The notes under the pieces were generated by a model. That model had not been told where the DNA came from. It saw only the letters and a program-made list of their open reading frames with translations, and searched no databases. A DNA stretch of 64,000 bases from Halobacillus andaensis (GTDB taxonomy: Bacteria > Bacillota > Bacilli > Bacillales > Halobacillaceae): assembly GCF_014636475.1 (NCBI RefSeq), contig NZ_BMEL01000002.1:434001-498000 (forward strand), written 5' to 3'. A program made the translations under genes and the position numbers. Below are positions 49,104 to 58,425 of this stretch, piece by piece (positions within the stretch are counted from its first letter, which is position 1; the number at the start of each line of letters is the position of its first letter).

Positions 49104-50057
49104 TTATGAGCGATTTGTGTCTAATGGTGTTAAACTTTGTTCAATTTCCTCACGTTGAGCTTCTAAAAAGGGAGGAAGGGAAAGGCTTTCTCCTAAATGA
49201 TCCATGTCTTCATCTGTAGCGAAACCAGGACCGTCTGTAGCAAGTTCGAATAGAATGTGATTAGGTTCTCTAAAGTAGAGCGATTTGAAATAAAAACGAT
49301 CAACAAGTCCGGAATTTGGAAAACCGGCTTTTTGGATGATTAGCCTCCATTGCTCAAGTTCTTGTTCATCTTCGACACGAAAAGCTACGTGGTGGACGCT
49401 TCCTCGACCTGGTCGTTCACGAGACAAATCCGTGCGTTCCTCAATATGAACTTCAGCTCCTGTGCCGCCTTCGCCTGTTTCAAGTACGAGCTTGTTGTCG
49501 AATCGACCTACTTCTCTGAAGCCTAATATTTCAGTAAGTACCTGCTTCGTAGGAGCTAAATTAGCAACAGTTAAATGAACCGGCCCTAGTCCGGTAATCC
49601 CACGATTTAGTGGGATGACACTTTTCCCCCAAGGCTGACCTGACGCTACACCTTTATTATTTTCATCGGAGACAAGCATAAGCCTCTGTCCTTCTGGATC
49701 CCTGAATGGTAACGTTTTTCGATTAGCGTACTCTTTGATAGGATCTTGATCTACGTTTAATTGCTTGAACCGTTCTTGCCAAAAACGTAACGTTTCATCA
49801 TTTTTCACCCTTAATGAGGTAGTGGAAATACTATGAGTACCGGGGTAAGTATTTCCGGCTCTCGGTATCTCAAAGAAAGTGAAATCTGTGCCCGGGTTGC
49901 CTTTTTCATCAGCGTAAAATAGGTGGTACATAGATGTATCATCTTGGTTTACCGTCTTTTTTACTAGACGCATACCGAGTACATTTGTATAAAAATCATA
50001 ATTCTTTTTTGCATTAGCCGTTATAGCGGAGACGTGATGTATCCCTTTAATATGCAT
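49104..50057 (-). CDS. mhqO: Ring-cleaving dioxygenase MhqO/MhqA/MhqE-like
   Basis: A 317-residue two-module VOC dioxygenase. Metal ligands come from the GIHHVSAITANAKKNYDFY start, the second-module LGPVHLTVAN and SVHHVAFRVED, and the C-terminal ILFELATDGPGF. Bacillus homologues detoxify hydroquinones and catechols and are controlled by the repressor MhqR. An MhqR-type box lies 32-47 bases upstream (50089-50104). Which of the three B. subtilis paralogues it equals is not certain. Confidence 0.87.
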   Translation of the reverse strand: MHIKGIHHVSAITANAKKNYDFYTNVLGMRLVKKTVNQDDTSMYHLFYADEKGNPGTDFTFFEIPRAGNTYPGTHSISTTSLRVKNDETLRFWQERFKQLNVDQDPIKEYANRKTLPFRDPEGQRLMLVSDENNKGVASGQPWGKSVIPLNRGITGLGPVHLTVANLAPTKQVLTEILGFREVGRFDNKLVLETGEGGTGAEVHIEERTDLSRERPGRGSVHHVAFRVEDEQELEQWRLIIQKAGFPNSGLVDRFYFKSLYFREPNHILFELATDGPGFATDEDMDHLGESLSLPPFLEAQREEIEQSLTPLDTNRS

Positions 50058-50088
50058 GGTAACCCCTCCTGAAGATTAATTGTAAATA

Positions 50089-50104
50089 ATCTCGAATTCA
50101 AGAT
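50089..50104. promoter_or_regulatory. MhqR-type operator
   Basis: ATCTCGAATTCAAGAT is an inverted repeat (ATCT...AGAT around GAATTC) that differs at one position from the ATCTCGAATTCGAGAT palindrome I recall for MhqR. It lies directly upstream of the mhqO start. Confidence 0.7.
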
Positions 50105-50163
50105 AATAATACAGCAGGGTTAGAAAATTGTCAATTTCAAGAAGTGAACTTTCATACACAAAT

Positions 50164-50194
50164 AAAAAAGCGAACATTATAAGTTCGCTTTTTT
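50164..50194 (-). terminator. Terminator of the XRE-PAS/Sda-like operon
   Basis: AAAAAAGCGAAC (50164-50175) pairs with GTTCGCTTTTTT (50183-50194). It overlaps the stop of the Sda-like gene. Confidence 0.9.
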
Positions 50195-50332
50195 GCTGCG
50201 TTCCTCTTTTTCGCTCTCTCTTTCTAGGATCTCTTTACGTATCCACTGGATGAACTCCTCATCCAAATCTAATTCTACTGCTCTTCGATAAGTAATCATG
50301 AGAATTCGAAGAGGAAGGTGCTCTAAATTCAT
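50177..50332 (-). CDS. Sda-like sporulation kinase inhibitor peptide, 51 residues
   Basis: A small open frame with a strong ribosome binding site (AAGGGGG about ten bases before the ATG at 50332), 18 bases after the XRE-PAS gene. The product begins MNLEHLPLRILMITYRRA, then VELDLDEEFIQWIRKEILER. This matches the helical-hairpin pattern of Sda as I recall it ([33 protein letters not shown], compared in short pieces): L..LLI.SY..A.E..L...FI..I..EI..R. Sda binds sporulation histidine kinases and blocks their autophosphorylation when replication is impaired. The target kinase here is unknown. The C-terminus is lysine/glutamate-rich. Confidence 0.72.
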   Translation of the reverse strand: MNLEHLPLRILMITYRRAVELDLDEEFIQWIRKEILERESEKEERSKKANL

Positions 50333-50350
50333 TGGGAGGACCCCCTTACT

Positions 50351-50878
50351 CTATGTTAGAAGTTCAGTCGAAACTGTAGCTACACCAATCAGTTGATTCC
50401 CATCATTATATATAGGCTGTGCGAAAACGTCATAAGTGATGAGACCATCTGATAATGGGAAAGAAACGTATTGTCTGATCGGCTTTTTAGTCTCAATCAC
50501 TTTCCGCTTAATTTTCATTAGGCCGATGGTTCCTTCGTTGTGATCGAGCTCGTCATCTCTTTTGCCGATGATAACATCTGTGTTGAAGTCAGGGTGAGGG
50601 TTAAACATCCATGTGTACCTTAATTCTAAGTCACAATGAGCGACGATGATCGGGGAGTTTCTTAGCGCTGTAGTGAAAGGTTCGCTAAGATGTTCAGGGA
50701 AAAAGAGAAAGGTATTAATGTTTAAAAAGCTGGCAATTTGTGAAGCTACTGCCATGCTCGGGTTTCTAGTCCCGCTCTCTATTTGAGCATAGTAGGCACG
50801 ATCAATATGAGCGCCCTCTGCAATTTGCTGCTGTGTAAGTTTTCTTTCTTTTCTAAGTTGAATGAGCCAGTCTCTCAT
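50351..50878 (-). CDS. XRE helix-turn-helix regulator with C-terminal PAS domain
   Basis: A 175-residue regulator. Residues about 3-60 are an XRE-type DNA-binding domain (LRKERKLTQQQIAEGAHIDRAYYAQIESG). Residues about 75-172 form a PAS domain: NSPIIVAHCDLELRYTWMFN, VIIGKRDDEL, FPLSDGLITYDVFAQPIYNDGNQLIGV. This pairing suggests a one-component sensor regulator; the ligand is unknown. It is transcribed with the Sda-like gene and diverges from the TRIC-family gene. Confidence 0.82.
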   Translation of the reverse strand: MRDWLIQLRKERKLTQQQIAEGAHIDRAYYAQIESGTRNPSMAVASQIASFLNINTFLFFPEHLSEPFTTALRNSPIIVAHCDLELRYTWMFNPHPDFNTDVIIGKRDDELDHNEGTIGLMKIKRKVIETKKPIRQYVSFPLSDGLITYDVFAQPIYNDGNQLIGVATVSTELLT

Positions 50879-51165
50879 TATTCATCACACCCAATATGTC
50901 TATTGTCCTACTTAACATATTCGCAGTCCTGCACTTAGTATCCTTGTGGCAGTTTGCAACAAAATTAGTCCATGATTTTATATTCCCCATTTCAAAAAAA
51001 ATATTCCTTCATTGCCCTTATTGTGATAGGCGTTATAGAAAGGTTTGTCCGTCATTTTATAAGGTAAATGATTCTTTTATGCTAATCAATAGTAGGAATT
51101 TCTGCTATGATAAATCAGGTTGGAGAATTAAAGTTTTTCAACATGCTATAGATAGGGGAATTTGT

Positions 51166-51777
51166 ATGTCTTTAGAAATATTAAATGTAATTGCTGTGAG
51201 CGCTTTTGCTTTTAGCGGAGCGATTGTGGCTCTTAGTGAAAGATACGATATATTTGGTACGTTTATTTTGGGAATAGCTACGGCCTTCGCAGGTGGGATT
51301 ATAAGAAACATGGCTTTAGATGTCCCTGTTGTACATGTGTGGGAGCAGGGGTATTTACTCTACGTAGCTCTTATAACGATAAGTATTGTGTATGTATTCC
51401 CTAAAAGCTGGATCATGTTTTGGGATCGGTGGAATATCTATTTAGACGCGATCGGTCTATCTGCTTTTGCGCTGCAAGGGGCTGTGTTTGCAGTGGCCCA
51501 AGGCTTTCCATTAGGAGGCATCATATTTGCAGCTATTTTAACTGGAGTAGGCGGAGGAGTGACTCGAGATGTACTTGCCCAGCGCAAACCCATGGTTCTT
51601 CATCAGGAAATTTATGCCGTGTGGGCTATGTTGTCTGGGTTGATGGTTGGCATTGGGATGATCGACGTTCAAAGTGAAGTTCAATATTACATCTTATTTA
51701 TTTTGATCATTGGCTGCCGCGTGTTGTCTTACCATTTAGGGTGGCATTTACGCTTTAGAGACCTCTATCGGCTATAA
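51166..51777 (+). CDS. TRIC/UPF0126 family membrane protein
   Basis: A 203-residue seven-helix protein of the trimeric intracellular cation channel family. It has the two homologous halves typical of the family: AVSAFAFSGAIVALSERYDIFGTFILG with TAFAGGIIRN, and AIGLSAFALQGAVFAV with LTGVGGGVTRDVL. Bacterial members are thought to be cation channels or transporters; the ion is not known here. The ATG at 51166 follows ATAGGGG; the frame is open far upstream but that part lacks homology. Confidence 0.85.
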   Translation: MSLEILNVIAVSAFAFSGAIVALSERYDIFGTFILGIATAFAGGIIRNMALDVPVVHVWEQGYLLYVALITISIVYVFPKSWIMFWDRWNIYLDAIGLSAFALQGAVFAVAQGFPLGGIIFAAILTGVGGGVTRDVLAQRKPMVLHQEIYAVWAMLSGLMVGIGMIDVQSEVQYYILFILIIGCRVLSYHLGWHLRFRDLYRL

Positions 51778-51805
51778 AAAAACCGCGTGAAAACACGCGG
51801 TTTTT
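51777..51805. terminator. Bidirectional terminator
   Basis: AAAAACCGCGTG pairs with CACGCGGTTTTT (to 51805); it ends both the TRIC-family gene and cysK. Confidence 0.92.
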
Positions 51806-51812
51806 GTGTGGG

Positions 51813-52742
51813 TTATTGACGGAAAAGGTCACCAGAAAGGTAACGTTCTCCTGTATCTGGAGCAATGACGACCACAACTTCTCCAGGTTGCTTTTTCTTG
51901 GCTACTTCTATACCTGCCCAGCAGGCAGCGCCGCAAGATGTACCTAATAGTAAGCCTTCCTCGCGAGCCAAACGACGCGTAATATCATAAGCGTCCTCAT
52001 CGGTAACTTGTAAAATTTCATCGTAAACTTCTTGGTTCAAAATAGAAGGAATGAATCCCGGACTCGTCCCAACTAATTTGTGTTTTCCCGGCTTACCTCC
52101 TGAAAGAACAGGAGAACCTGCTGGTTCTGCTACGTGTACCGTCAGTTGTTCATAATGTTTTTTTAGTTCTTCTCCTGTTCCGGTAACCGTTCCTCCTGTT
52201 CCTGCTGTTGAAACAAAAGCTGATAAAGGTTTCCCCAGCTCGTTCATTGCTTCAACGATTTCTGAAGCAGTGGTGTGACGGTGCGCGTCAGGATTGGCAG
52301 CATTTTCAAACTGCATGGGCATGAACGCGCCATCTACTTCTTCTACAAGTTCTTTGGCCTTAGCAATAGCACCCGGCATTTTTTCATCGCCCGGGGTTAA
52401 TACGATTTCAGCCCCGTAAGCTTTTAATAAATTGATTCGTTCTTGTGTCATAGTATCAGGCATAACAAGGATTGCTTTATAGCCGCGAGCGGCAGCGTTC
52501 ATAGCAATTCCTATTCCCGTATTGCCGCTGGTTGGCTCGATAATCGTTGAGCCTTCTTTTAAATAACCGTCATTTTCTGCTTGTACAATCATATTATACG
52601 CGGCGCGGTCTTTCACGCTTCCGCTAGGATTGTATTTTTCTAATTTCATGTAAATATCAGCCCCGCCTTTAGGAGCTAACCGATTTAGTTTTACGAGTGG
52701 TGTATCGCCTATTAAGTCAGCAATGTTGTCAACGACACGCAT
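51813..52742 (-). CDS. cysK: Cysteine synthase A
   Basis: A 309-residue PLP enzyme. Lys44 lies in NPSGSVKDRAAYN, the phosphate-binding loop is TSGNTG, and GTGGTVTGTGE and GTSCGAACWAG are present. It makes cysteine from O-acetylserine and sulfide. It is full length, monocistronic, and convergent with the TRIC-family gene. Confidence 0.93.
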   Translation of the reverse strand: MRVVDNIADLIGDTPLVKLNRLAPKGGADIYMKLEKYNPSGSVKDRAAYNMIVQAENDGYLKEGSTIIEPTSGNTGIGIAMNAAARGYKAILVMPDTMTQERINLLKAYGAEIVLTPGDEKMPGAIAKAKELVEEVDGAFMPMQFENAANPDAHRHTTASEIVEAMNELGKPLSAFVSTAGTGGTVTGTGEELKKHYEQLTVHVAEPAGSPVLSGGKPGKHKLVGTSPGFIPSILNQEVYDEILQVTDEDAYDITRRLAREEGLLLGTSCGAACWAGIEVAKKKQPGEVVVVIAPDTGERYLSGDLFRQ

Positions 52743-52838
52743 GAAGTCACTTCCTTTGTTATTCTTTATTCAAAAGTTTATCATAACTGCTTATTCATAC
52801 AGAAATACTGTGCTTAAAAAGCAAGAATCAGTCTTCTA

Positions 52839-53495
52839 TTAATTTGAAGAGTTTTCTTCTGGAAATTCATCCTCAACTAAAGCTTCTGCAAAGCTGAACG
52901 ATCGTTCTGGGAACGAGATCTTAAAAGCTAATTGATTGGAATTAAGGTTGAATCGGTCCACTTCAATATCAATATTACTCTCTGTCTCCATTTGAGTTAC
53001 AGCAACATAAATATTCTCATCATTGGGGTTCACCGTTACCCATTCTGGGAATTGATAATTTTCAGCTACGAACTCCATAACTTTTTTATTTGGAAGTGGA
53101 AGCTGTCCAAGCGATATTCGCTCTTGTTCTAACACTAAATCTCCATTCTCTTGAACGACGGGGTTAAGCTCCACCTTAATGGGAATGGTTTGTTCAAAAG
53201 CTCGAATGTTCCCTGCTAATGTAACATTTCGGTCGAGGGAAATGGAGTAATCAAACACGGTTTGAGTCGAAATCTCACTTAAATACTCATTCGCTAACTG
53301 CTCTAAATTCTCTTTCGTGGAAACGACAGTAAACTCTGCTTCAGAATCTTGTTTTTCTCTATCCACGTTAACAAGCGTATATGAGCTTGGTAGAAAAACC
53401 AAAGATAAAATCCACGCAATAATCGCAACATTAATAATCGCAAGTATAAAAAAAGACGTTTTCCAACGATTCTTTAAAAACATACGCTTTAGCAT
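52839..53495 (-). CDS. ypmS: YpmS family membrane-anchored protein (DUF2140)
   Basis: A 218-residue protein with one N-terminal membrane segment (about 13-36, TSFFILAIINVAIIAWILSL) and an extracytoplasmic beta-rich domain. The motif LPSSYTLVNV, GQLPLPNKKVMEFVAENYQFPEWV and the conserved ISLDRNVTLAG region agree with YpmS. The ypmR gene lies 18 bases upstream, as in B. subtilis. Function is not established; a lipid- or wall-associated role is likely. Confidence 0.82.
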   Translation of the reverse strand: MLKRMFLKNRWKTSFFILAIINVAIIAWILSLVFLPSSYTLVNVDREKQDSEAEFTVVSTKENLEQLANEYLSEISTQTVFDYSISLDRNVTLAGNIRAFEQTIPIKVELNPVVQENGDLVLEQERISLGQLPLPNKKVMEFVAENYQFPEWVTVNPNDENIYVAVTQMETESNIDIEVDRFNLNSNQLAFKISFPERSFSFAEALVEDEFPEENSSN

Positions 53496-53513
53496 AAATG
53501 CACTCCACCTGTA

Positions 53514-54458
53514 TTATTCCTCTATTTCATCTCTAATATATTCTAACACGCGTTTGGCCATTTGTTTATAGCCTTCCTCATTCGGATGGAAATGGTCTTC
53601 CTCCCACAACAGTTCACTTTCATTCCCTTCAAACACATCATTAATAGGGATAAATGAAGCGGTTGGGTATTCCTCTATAACTTCTTCACTAACCGTGTTC
53701 CATTCATTCATAATTTGTGCAAGCGCAGGAATATTATCGAAATATTGATTAAAAGGATTATATAATCCAATTAAATAAATGGAAGCATCAGGGTTCGAAC
53801 GTTCAACTTCTGTTAAAATCTCATTTAATTCATCACGATATTGTTCACGAGCTGGAGAGAAATCGTCATAGCTGAGACTGGTAAAATTATCTTCTATCAC
53901 TTGTACCACATTATTTGCCCCGATTGTGATCAGCACCAAGTCTGCTTTTTCAACTGAAGATGAGATTTCCTCAGATTCCATTCTAGCGAGCAGCTGATCC
54001 GTACGATCTCCGCGTTTGCCAAAATTGTCAATCGTAAAGTTTGCTGTTTCATTATTATCGTTAATGTTATCTTCAAGTATCCCGACATAACCGCCGTTTT
54101 CCGTGCCATCTCCAACTCCTTGGGTAAGGGAATCGCCCATGGCTACTACTTCTAAATCATCTCGAATAAAGAGGTTACGTGCATTCTCAATGACTCCGGA
54201 GAATACTTCTCGAAGTCCATCACTCACACTGCCTTCTTCCTCTTCAGACGCATCTGAATCTTCATTTTCAGGGTTTTCCTCTTCTTCTGGGTCCTCATTT
54301 CCATCGTTGATATTGCTCTCATTCTCTGAATTTTCCTCGCTCACTGGTCCGGAGTCGCTTTGGTGATCGTCTACAGGATTCGTAACAAATGTGAATACAA
54401 TAAGAGCTAGAAATATAAGGGAGAAGACGAGGAGGAATAGCCACTTTGCTTTTTTCAT
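53514..54458 (-). CDS. ypmR: SGNH/GDSL hydrolase YpmR
   Basis: A 314-residue membrane-anchored hydrolase. A signal-anchor spans about residues 5-25; a very acidic linker (about 30-80) follows. The SGNH domain has the nucleophile in VVAMGDSLTQGVG, ITIGANNV for the Asn/Gly blocks, and DHFHPNEEGY for the catalytic Asp-His. It is the first gene of the ypmR-ypmS pair. Substrate unknown; an ester or acyl group at the cell surface is likely. Confidence 0.87.
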   Translation of the reverse strand: MKKAKWLFLLVFSLIFLALIVFTFVTNPVDDHQSDSGPVSEENSENESNINDGNEDPEEEENPENEDSDASEEEEGSVSDGLREVFSGVIENARNLFIRDDLEVVAMGDSLTQGVGDGTENGGYVGILEDNINDNNETANFTIDNFGKRGDRTDQLLARMESEEISSSVEKADLVLITIGANNVVQVIEDNFTSLSYDDFSPAREQYRDELNEILTEVERSNPDASIYLIGLYNPFNQYFDNIPALAQIMNEWNTVSEEVIEEYPTASFIPINDVFEGNESELLWEEDHFHPNEEGYKQMAKRVLEYIRDEIEE

Positions 54459-54701
54459 TTATGATCACACCTGTTGTTGTATTATGAGTTATGATTAGTA
54501 TATGGATCGTACCCATATTTAGGGATAAAAATAAGTGATTTTAAAGGATGGCAATCACTTATTTAAAAGAACTTTTATAAATGTATTAAATACCTTGTAA
54601 CCTATATTATAGCACTTAAAACTATAAAATAGACATTCGAAATTCTTGATTTAGAGGTGACGGTAAGAGGTTAAAAGAAATACATAAGGGGGTGCTCAGT
54701 C

Positions 54702-56960
54702 ATGTCGGAAAAAGTGAGTATTTCTGTGCGCGAATTGATGGAATATGTATATAGAAGAGGTAGTATAGATGATCGATTTCGGTCAAATACATCCATGCTT
54801 GAAGGCACAGCGATTCACCAATCGGTTCAAAAAGAATACGAGGATGAAGATGAAAGTGAAGTTTTCATGAAATGGGATTATAAAACGGCAGAGATAGATG
54901 TAAAGATACACGGGCGTTGTGACGGGTTGCTAAAGACTCCAGAGGGTAAAATCATAGATGAAATAAAATCTACCACTCAAGATCTTGAAGACATAACGGA
55001 GGCGAGCTATCCAGTCTATTGGGCACAAGCGAAGGGGTATGCTTATATTTATGCGAAAAATGAGGATTTAGAAGAAATAAAGGTGCAGCTTACCTATGTG
55101 CAAAAACGGACGAAAGAAAAGAAGCAATTTTTGTTTAATTTTTCCATGAAACAACTAGAAGACTTTATGGAAGAAACAATAGTAGAATATATGTCCTACG
55201 CTAAAGTACTATCGTATATTAAGAAGGAAAAAGAGGAATCTATTCCCGATTTAAAATTCCCTTTTCCACATTATCGTAATGGGCAAAGATATTTAGCTGG
55301 AGCCGTTTATCGAACTTCACAAGAGAAAAGAAACTTATTTGCCCAAGCTCCTACGGGTATTGGGAAAACGATTTCCACCCTTTTTCCGGCTATTAAATCC
55401 ATGGAAGAAGGAAAGCAGGAGCGAATCTTTTATTTAACAGCAAAAACTGTGACGAGACTGACTGCTGAGGAAGGATTAGCATTAATGGAAAAGAGCGGGT
55501 TACGATTGCGCTCGGTTACGCTAACTGCGAAAGATAAGATATGTTTTAAAGAAGAAACGATCTGTCAGCCTGATTATTGTGAATTCGCTGATGGGTATTA
55601 CGACCGAATTAATGGAGCTATTATAGACGTGTTGAAAAACGAAACACAAATCACAAGACCCGTCGTCGAAAAGTATGCTCGAAAGCATCGTATCTGTCCG
55701 TTTGAATTCTCTTTAGATTTAACAGATGTCGTGGACGTTATTATTGGAGACTATAATTACGTTTTTGATCCAAGAGTAGCGTTAAAACGACTCATGCCAG
55801 AGCATAAAAAGAAAACATCTCTTTTAATTGATGAAGCCCATAACTTAGTAGAACGGGCGCGAGAAATGTATTCTGCGACAATTTTCCGCAATTCGTATTG
55901 GCAAGTAGAAGAAGAGTGGGGAGAAAAGGATCATAAATTAGCGCAGTCGGCTCAAGCCGTACGTAAAGATTTGCATCGCTTGAATAGTGAAGAGGAATCG
56001 ACAATTACAGAAATTCCTGGAGAGCTTGAAGAGAACTTAGAACGGTTTATGGAGCGCGCAGAAGGTGTGTTAAGGGAAGAACAAGATGGGGAAGAGACCG
56101 AATCCTTACTTGAATGCTATTTTTCTAGTCAAAATTTCGTGAAAATTTTTAGTTTGTTAGACGAACATTATAAAATTATTACCTCCAAAGATGCTTTAAA
56201 ACTTTATTGCGTAGACCCTTCATTTGTATTAAGAAAGGTCACAGAAATGTTTCGGTCCAGCATATATTTTTCAGCCACTTTATCTCCATTTGCTTATTAT
56301 AAGGAGATGCTGGGGGGACAAGAAGACGACTACATTTTAAAACTTCCCTCCCCATACGACGCAGATCAAATTAAAGTAACCATTGCACCCTTATCTACTC
56401 GTTTTAAAGATAGGGAACAGAACGTTGATAAATTAGCAGAGCTTCTATATAAGCAAGTAAAGAATCAGGAAGGGAATCATTTGTTTTTCTTCCCGTCTTA
56501 TCAATACATGAATATGGTCTACCAAGCCTTTAAGAAGTTTGTAGATGTAGATACTGTAGAACAAGAATTCGGAATGACAGAAGAAAGAAGAGACGAATTT
56601 TTAGCCCAATTTGTTCCGGGGGGATCACTCGTAGGTTTTGCAGTTCTTGGCGGTGTTTTCTCAGAAGGCGTTGATTTACGAGGGAATCGTCTAAACGGAG
56701 TGGCTGTAGTTGGAATCGGCTTAGCACCTCGTAGTTTTGAAAAAGAGCTAATAAAGAACTATTTTACTAACCGCGGTAAAAATGGCTACAATTATGCCTA
56801 TATATATCCGGGAATGAATAAGGTGCTGCAGGCAGGTGGACGTCTTATTAGGTCTGAGGAAGATCATGGCGTCATTCAGCTTGTTGACGACAGATTTCTA
56901 CAACCAACCTATCAAAAATTACTGCCTGTAGAATGGCAAAATTATAGGATTGAGAAATAA
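54702..56960 (+). CDS. PD-(D/E)XK nuclease - XPD/DinG-type helicase fusion
   Basis: A 752-residue protein. The N-terminal 170 residues form a Cas4/RecB-like nuclease with His39, Asp74 (GRCDGLL), Glu87 and Lys89 (DEIKST). The rest is an XPD/Rad3-type superfamily 2 helicase: Walker A APTGIGKT (about 216-223), four Fe-S cysteines (Cys281, Cys288, Cys293, Cys332), DEAH (377-380), YFSATLSPF, and GGRLIRSEEDHGVIQLVDDR for motif VI. It should unwind DNA 5'-3' and cut it. The ATG at 54702 follows AAGGGGGTG. It is monocistronic. Confidence 0.85.
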   Translation: MSEKVSISVRELMEYVYRRGSIDDRFRSNTSMLEGTAIHQSVQKEYEDEDESEVFMKWDYKTAEIDVKIHGRCDGLLKTPEGKIIDEIKSTTQDLEDITEASYPVYWAQAKGYAYIYAKNEDLEEIKVQLTYVQKRTKEKKQFLFNFSMKQLEDFMEETIVEYMSYAKVLSYIKKEKEESIPDLKFPFPHYRNGQRYLAGAVYRTSQEKRNLFAQAPTGIGKTISTLFPAIKSMEEGKQERIFYLTAKTVTRLTAEEGLALMEKSGLRLRSVTLTAKDKICFKEETICQPDYCEFADGYYDRINGAIIDVLKNETQITRPVVEKYARKHRICPFEFSLDLTDVVDVIIGDYNYVFDPRVALKRLMPEHKKKTSLLIDEAHNLVERAREMYSATIFRNSYWQVEEEWGEKDHKLAQSAQAVRKDLHRLNSEEESTITEIPGELEENLERFMERAEGVLREEQDGEETESLLECYFSSQNFVKIFSLLDEHYKIITSKDALKLYCVDPSFVLRKVTEMFRSSIYFSATLSPFAYYKEMLGGQEDDYILKLPSPYDADQIKVTIAPLSTRFKDREQNVDKLAELLYKQVKNQEGNHLFFFPSYQYMNMVYQAFKKFVDVDTVEQEFGMTEERRDEFLAQFVPGGSLVGFAVLGGVFSEGVDLRGNRLNGVAVVGIGLAPRSFEKELIKNYFTNRGKNGYNYAYIYPGMNKVLQAGGRLIRSEEDHGVIQLVDDRFLQPTYQKLLPVEWQNYRIEK

Positions 56961-57009
56961 ATCATTTCCTGGGAAATAAAAAATAATTATGTCGAAAGAA
57001 AGCTCTATG

Positions 57010-57053
57010 ATAGGAAGTTCTCACTAATGGTGAGGAGTTCCTATTTATTTTTT
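57010..57053 (+). terminator. Terminator after the nuclease-helicase gene
   Basis: ATAGGAAGTTCTCA and TGAGGAGTTCCTAT form an imperfect hairpin (57010-57043) followed by a T-rich run. Confidence 0.75.
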
Positions 57054-57141
57054 GTCGAATTTGTGAAGGAATAAAAGTTTGAACGTAAGGCATTTAGGTT
57101 ATCTCTTTACAGAATAGTAAAAAAATATAGGAGGATAGCTT

Positions 57142-58401
57142 ATGTCAGAACGAAAAGTGAAAAATAGGTGGCTGATTGCATTAGGAGCAGTTGGAATACA
57201 TATTTCAATTGGGTCTGTCTATGCGTGGAGTAACTTCACTGGCCCCCTGGGTGAAGAGTTTGGCTGGACTTCACAACAAGTTCAGTTGACATTCAGCTTA
57301 GCCATTCTATTTTTAGGATTATCGGCAGCATTTTTAGGTTGGTTTGTTGAAAAATATGGACCGCGAGTAGCTGGTATTACCGCAGCCATATTCTTTGGAG
57401 TTGGTGTGTTTGGTTCCGGGTTTGCCATTCAATGGGAATCCTTATGGGCTTTATATTTCTTTTATGGTGTTTTAGGTGGGATAGGACTGGGTGTTGGATA
57501 TATTGCTCCTGTCTCCACACTAGTAAAATGGTTTCCTGACCGAAGAGGGTTAGCTACAGGTATGGCCATCATGGGTTTTGGATTTGCTGCTGCAGTAGCA
57601 AGTCCGGTCATGGATTGGTTAATCGGTTCTGTAGGAATTGCAATGACCTTCTTTATATTAGGAATTAGTTATTTCACAATAATGATATTGTCTTCATTAA
57701 ACTTATCACGGCCGCCTGAAGGTTGGACGCCAAAAGGGTATAATCCAGATGAAGAAAAAGATGTGAAATCACAAGATTTGGCGAATATCAGAGCAAAAGA
57801 ATCGTTAAAAACCAAGCGTTTTTATTACTTATGGATCATGTTGTTTATTAATATCACTTGTGGAATTGCCGTAATTTCGGCAGCTAAGCCTCTTGCTGAA
57901 AATAGCGTAGGCATGAGTGCTGGGGCTGCCGCAACTCTTGTGGGTGTCATGGGAGTTTTTAACGGGCTTGGTCGAATTGGCTGGGCTTCTGCTTCCGATT
58001 ATATAGGCAGATCCAACACATATATTATCTTTTTCGTCTTGCAAATTCCATTATTTATGCTGTTGCCTATCACAACATCTGTTACTCTATTTGTCATTTT
58101 CTTTGGTATTATTTACACCTGCTATGGAGGAGGATTCGCCACCCTGCCTGCATTTATTGGTGACTTGTTCGGAACAAAAGAACTAGGCGCTATTCATGGT
58201 TACATTCTTACCGCATGGGCAGCTGCTGGCTTAGCCGGTCCTCAATTTGCGGCGATCATGAATGATTTAACTGGCAGTTATGCGAATAGCATGATTTATT
58301 TTGGTGCATTATTTATTGTGGCTTTAGTGGTGTCTATCCTAACGAAGATGGACATAAAGAAGAAACAATCTGCAATGAGAGAAGCGCAGTCTACCGGATA
58401 A
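57142..58401 (+). CDS. OFA-family major facilitator transporter
   Basis: A 419-residue 12-helix transporter of the oxalate/formate antiporter family: NRWLIALGAVGIHISIGSVYAWS, FLGWFVEKYGPR, GIGLGVGYIAPVSTLVKWFPDRRGLATG, and SRPPEGWTPKGYNP in the central loop. Members carry oxalate/formate, lactate, pyruvate or related monocarboxylates; the substrate here is unknown. The ATG follows TAGGAGG. Confidence 0.85.
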   Translation: MSERKVKNRWLIALGAVGIHISIGSVYAWSNFTGPLGEEFGWTSQQVQLTFSLAILFLGLSAAFLGWFVEKYGPRVAGITAAIFFGVGVFGSGFAIQWESLWALYFFYGVLGGIGLGVGYIAPVSTLVKWFPDRRGLATGMAIMGFGFAAAVASPVMDWLIGSVGIAMTFFILGISYFTIMILSSLNLSRPPEGWTPKGYNPDEEKDVKSQDLANIRAKESLKTKRFYYLWIMLFINITCGIAVISAAKPLAENSVGMSAGAAATLVGVMGVFNGLGRIGWASASDYIGRSNTYIIFFVLQIPLFMLLPITTSVTLFVIFFGIIYTCYGGGFATLPAFIGDLFGTKELGAIHGYILTAWAAAGLAGPQFAAIMNDLTGSYANSMIYFGALFIVALVVSILTKMDIKKKQSAMREAQSTG

Positions 58402-58425
58402 AGGTAAACCTGAACGAAAAATAGG

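Noticed and set aside
50896-51165. 90-residue N-terminal extension of the TRIC-family gene
   Set aside because: The extension has no homology to the family, and a good ribosome binding site precedes the ATG at 51166.
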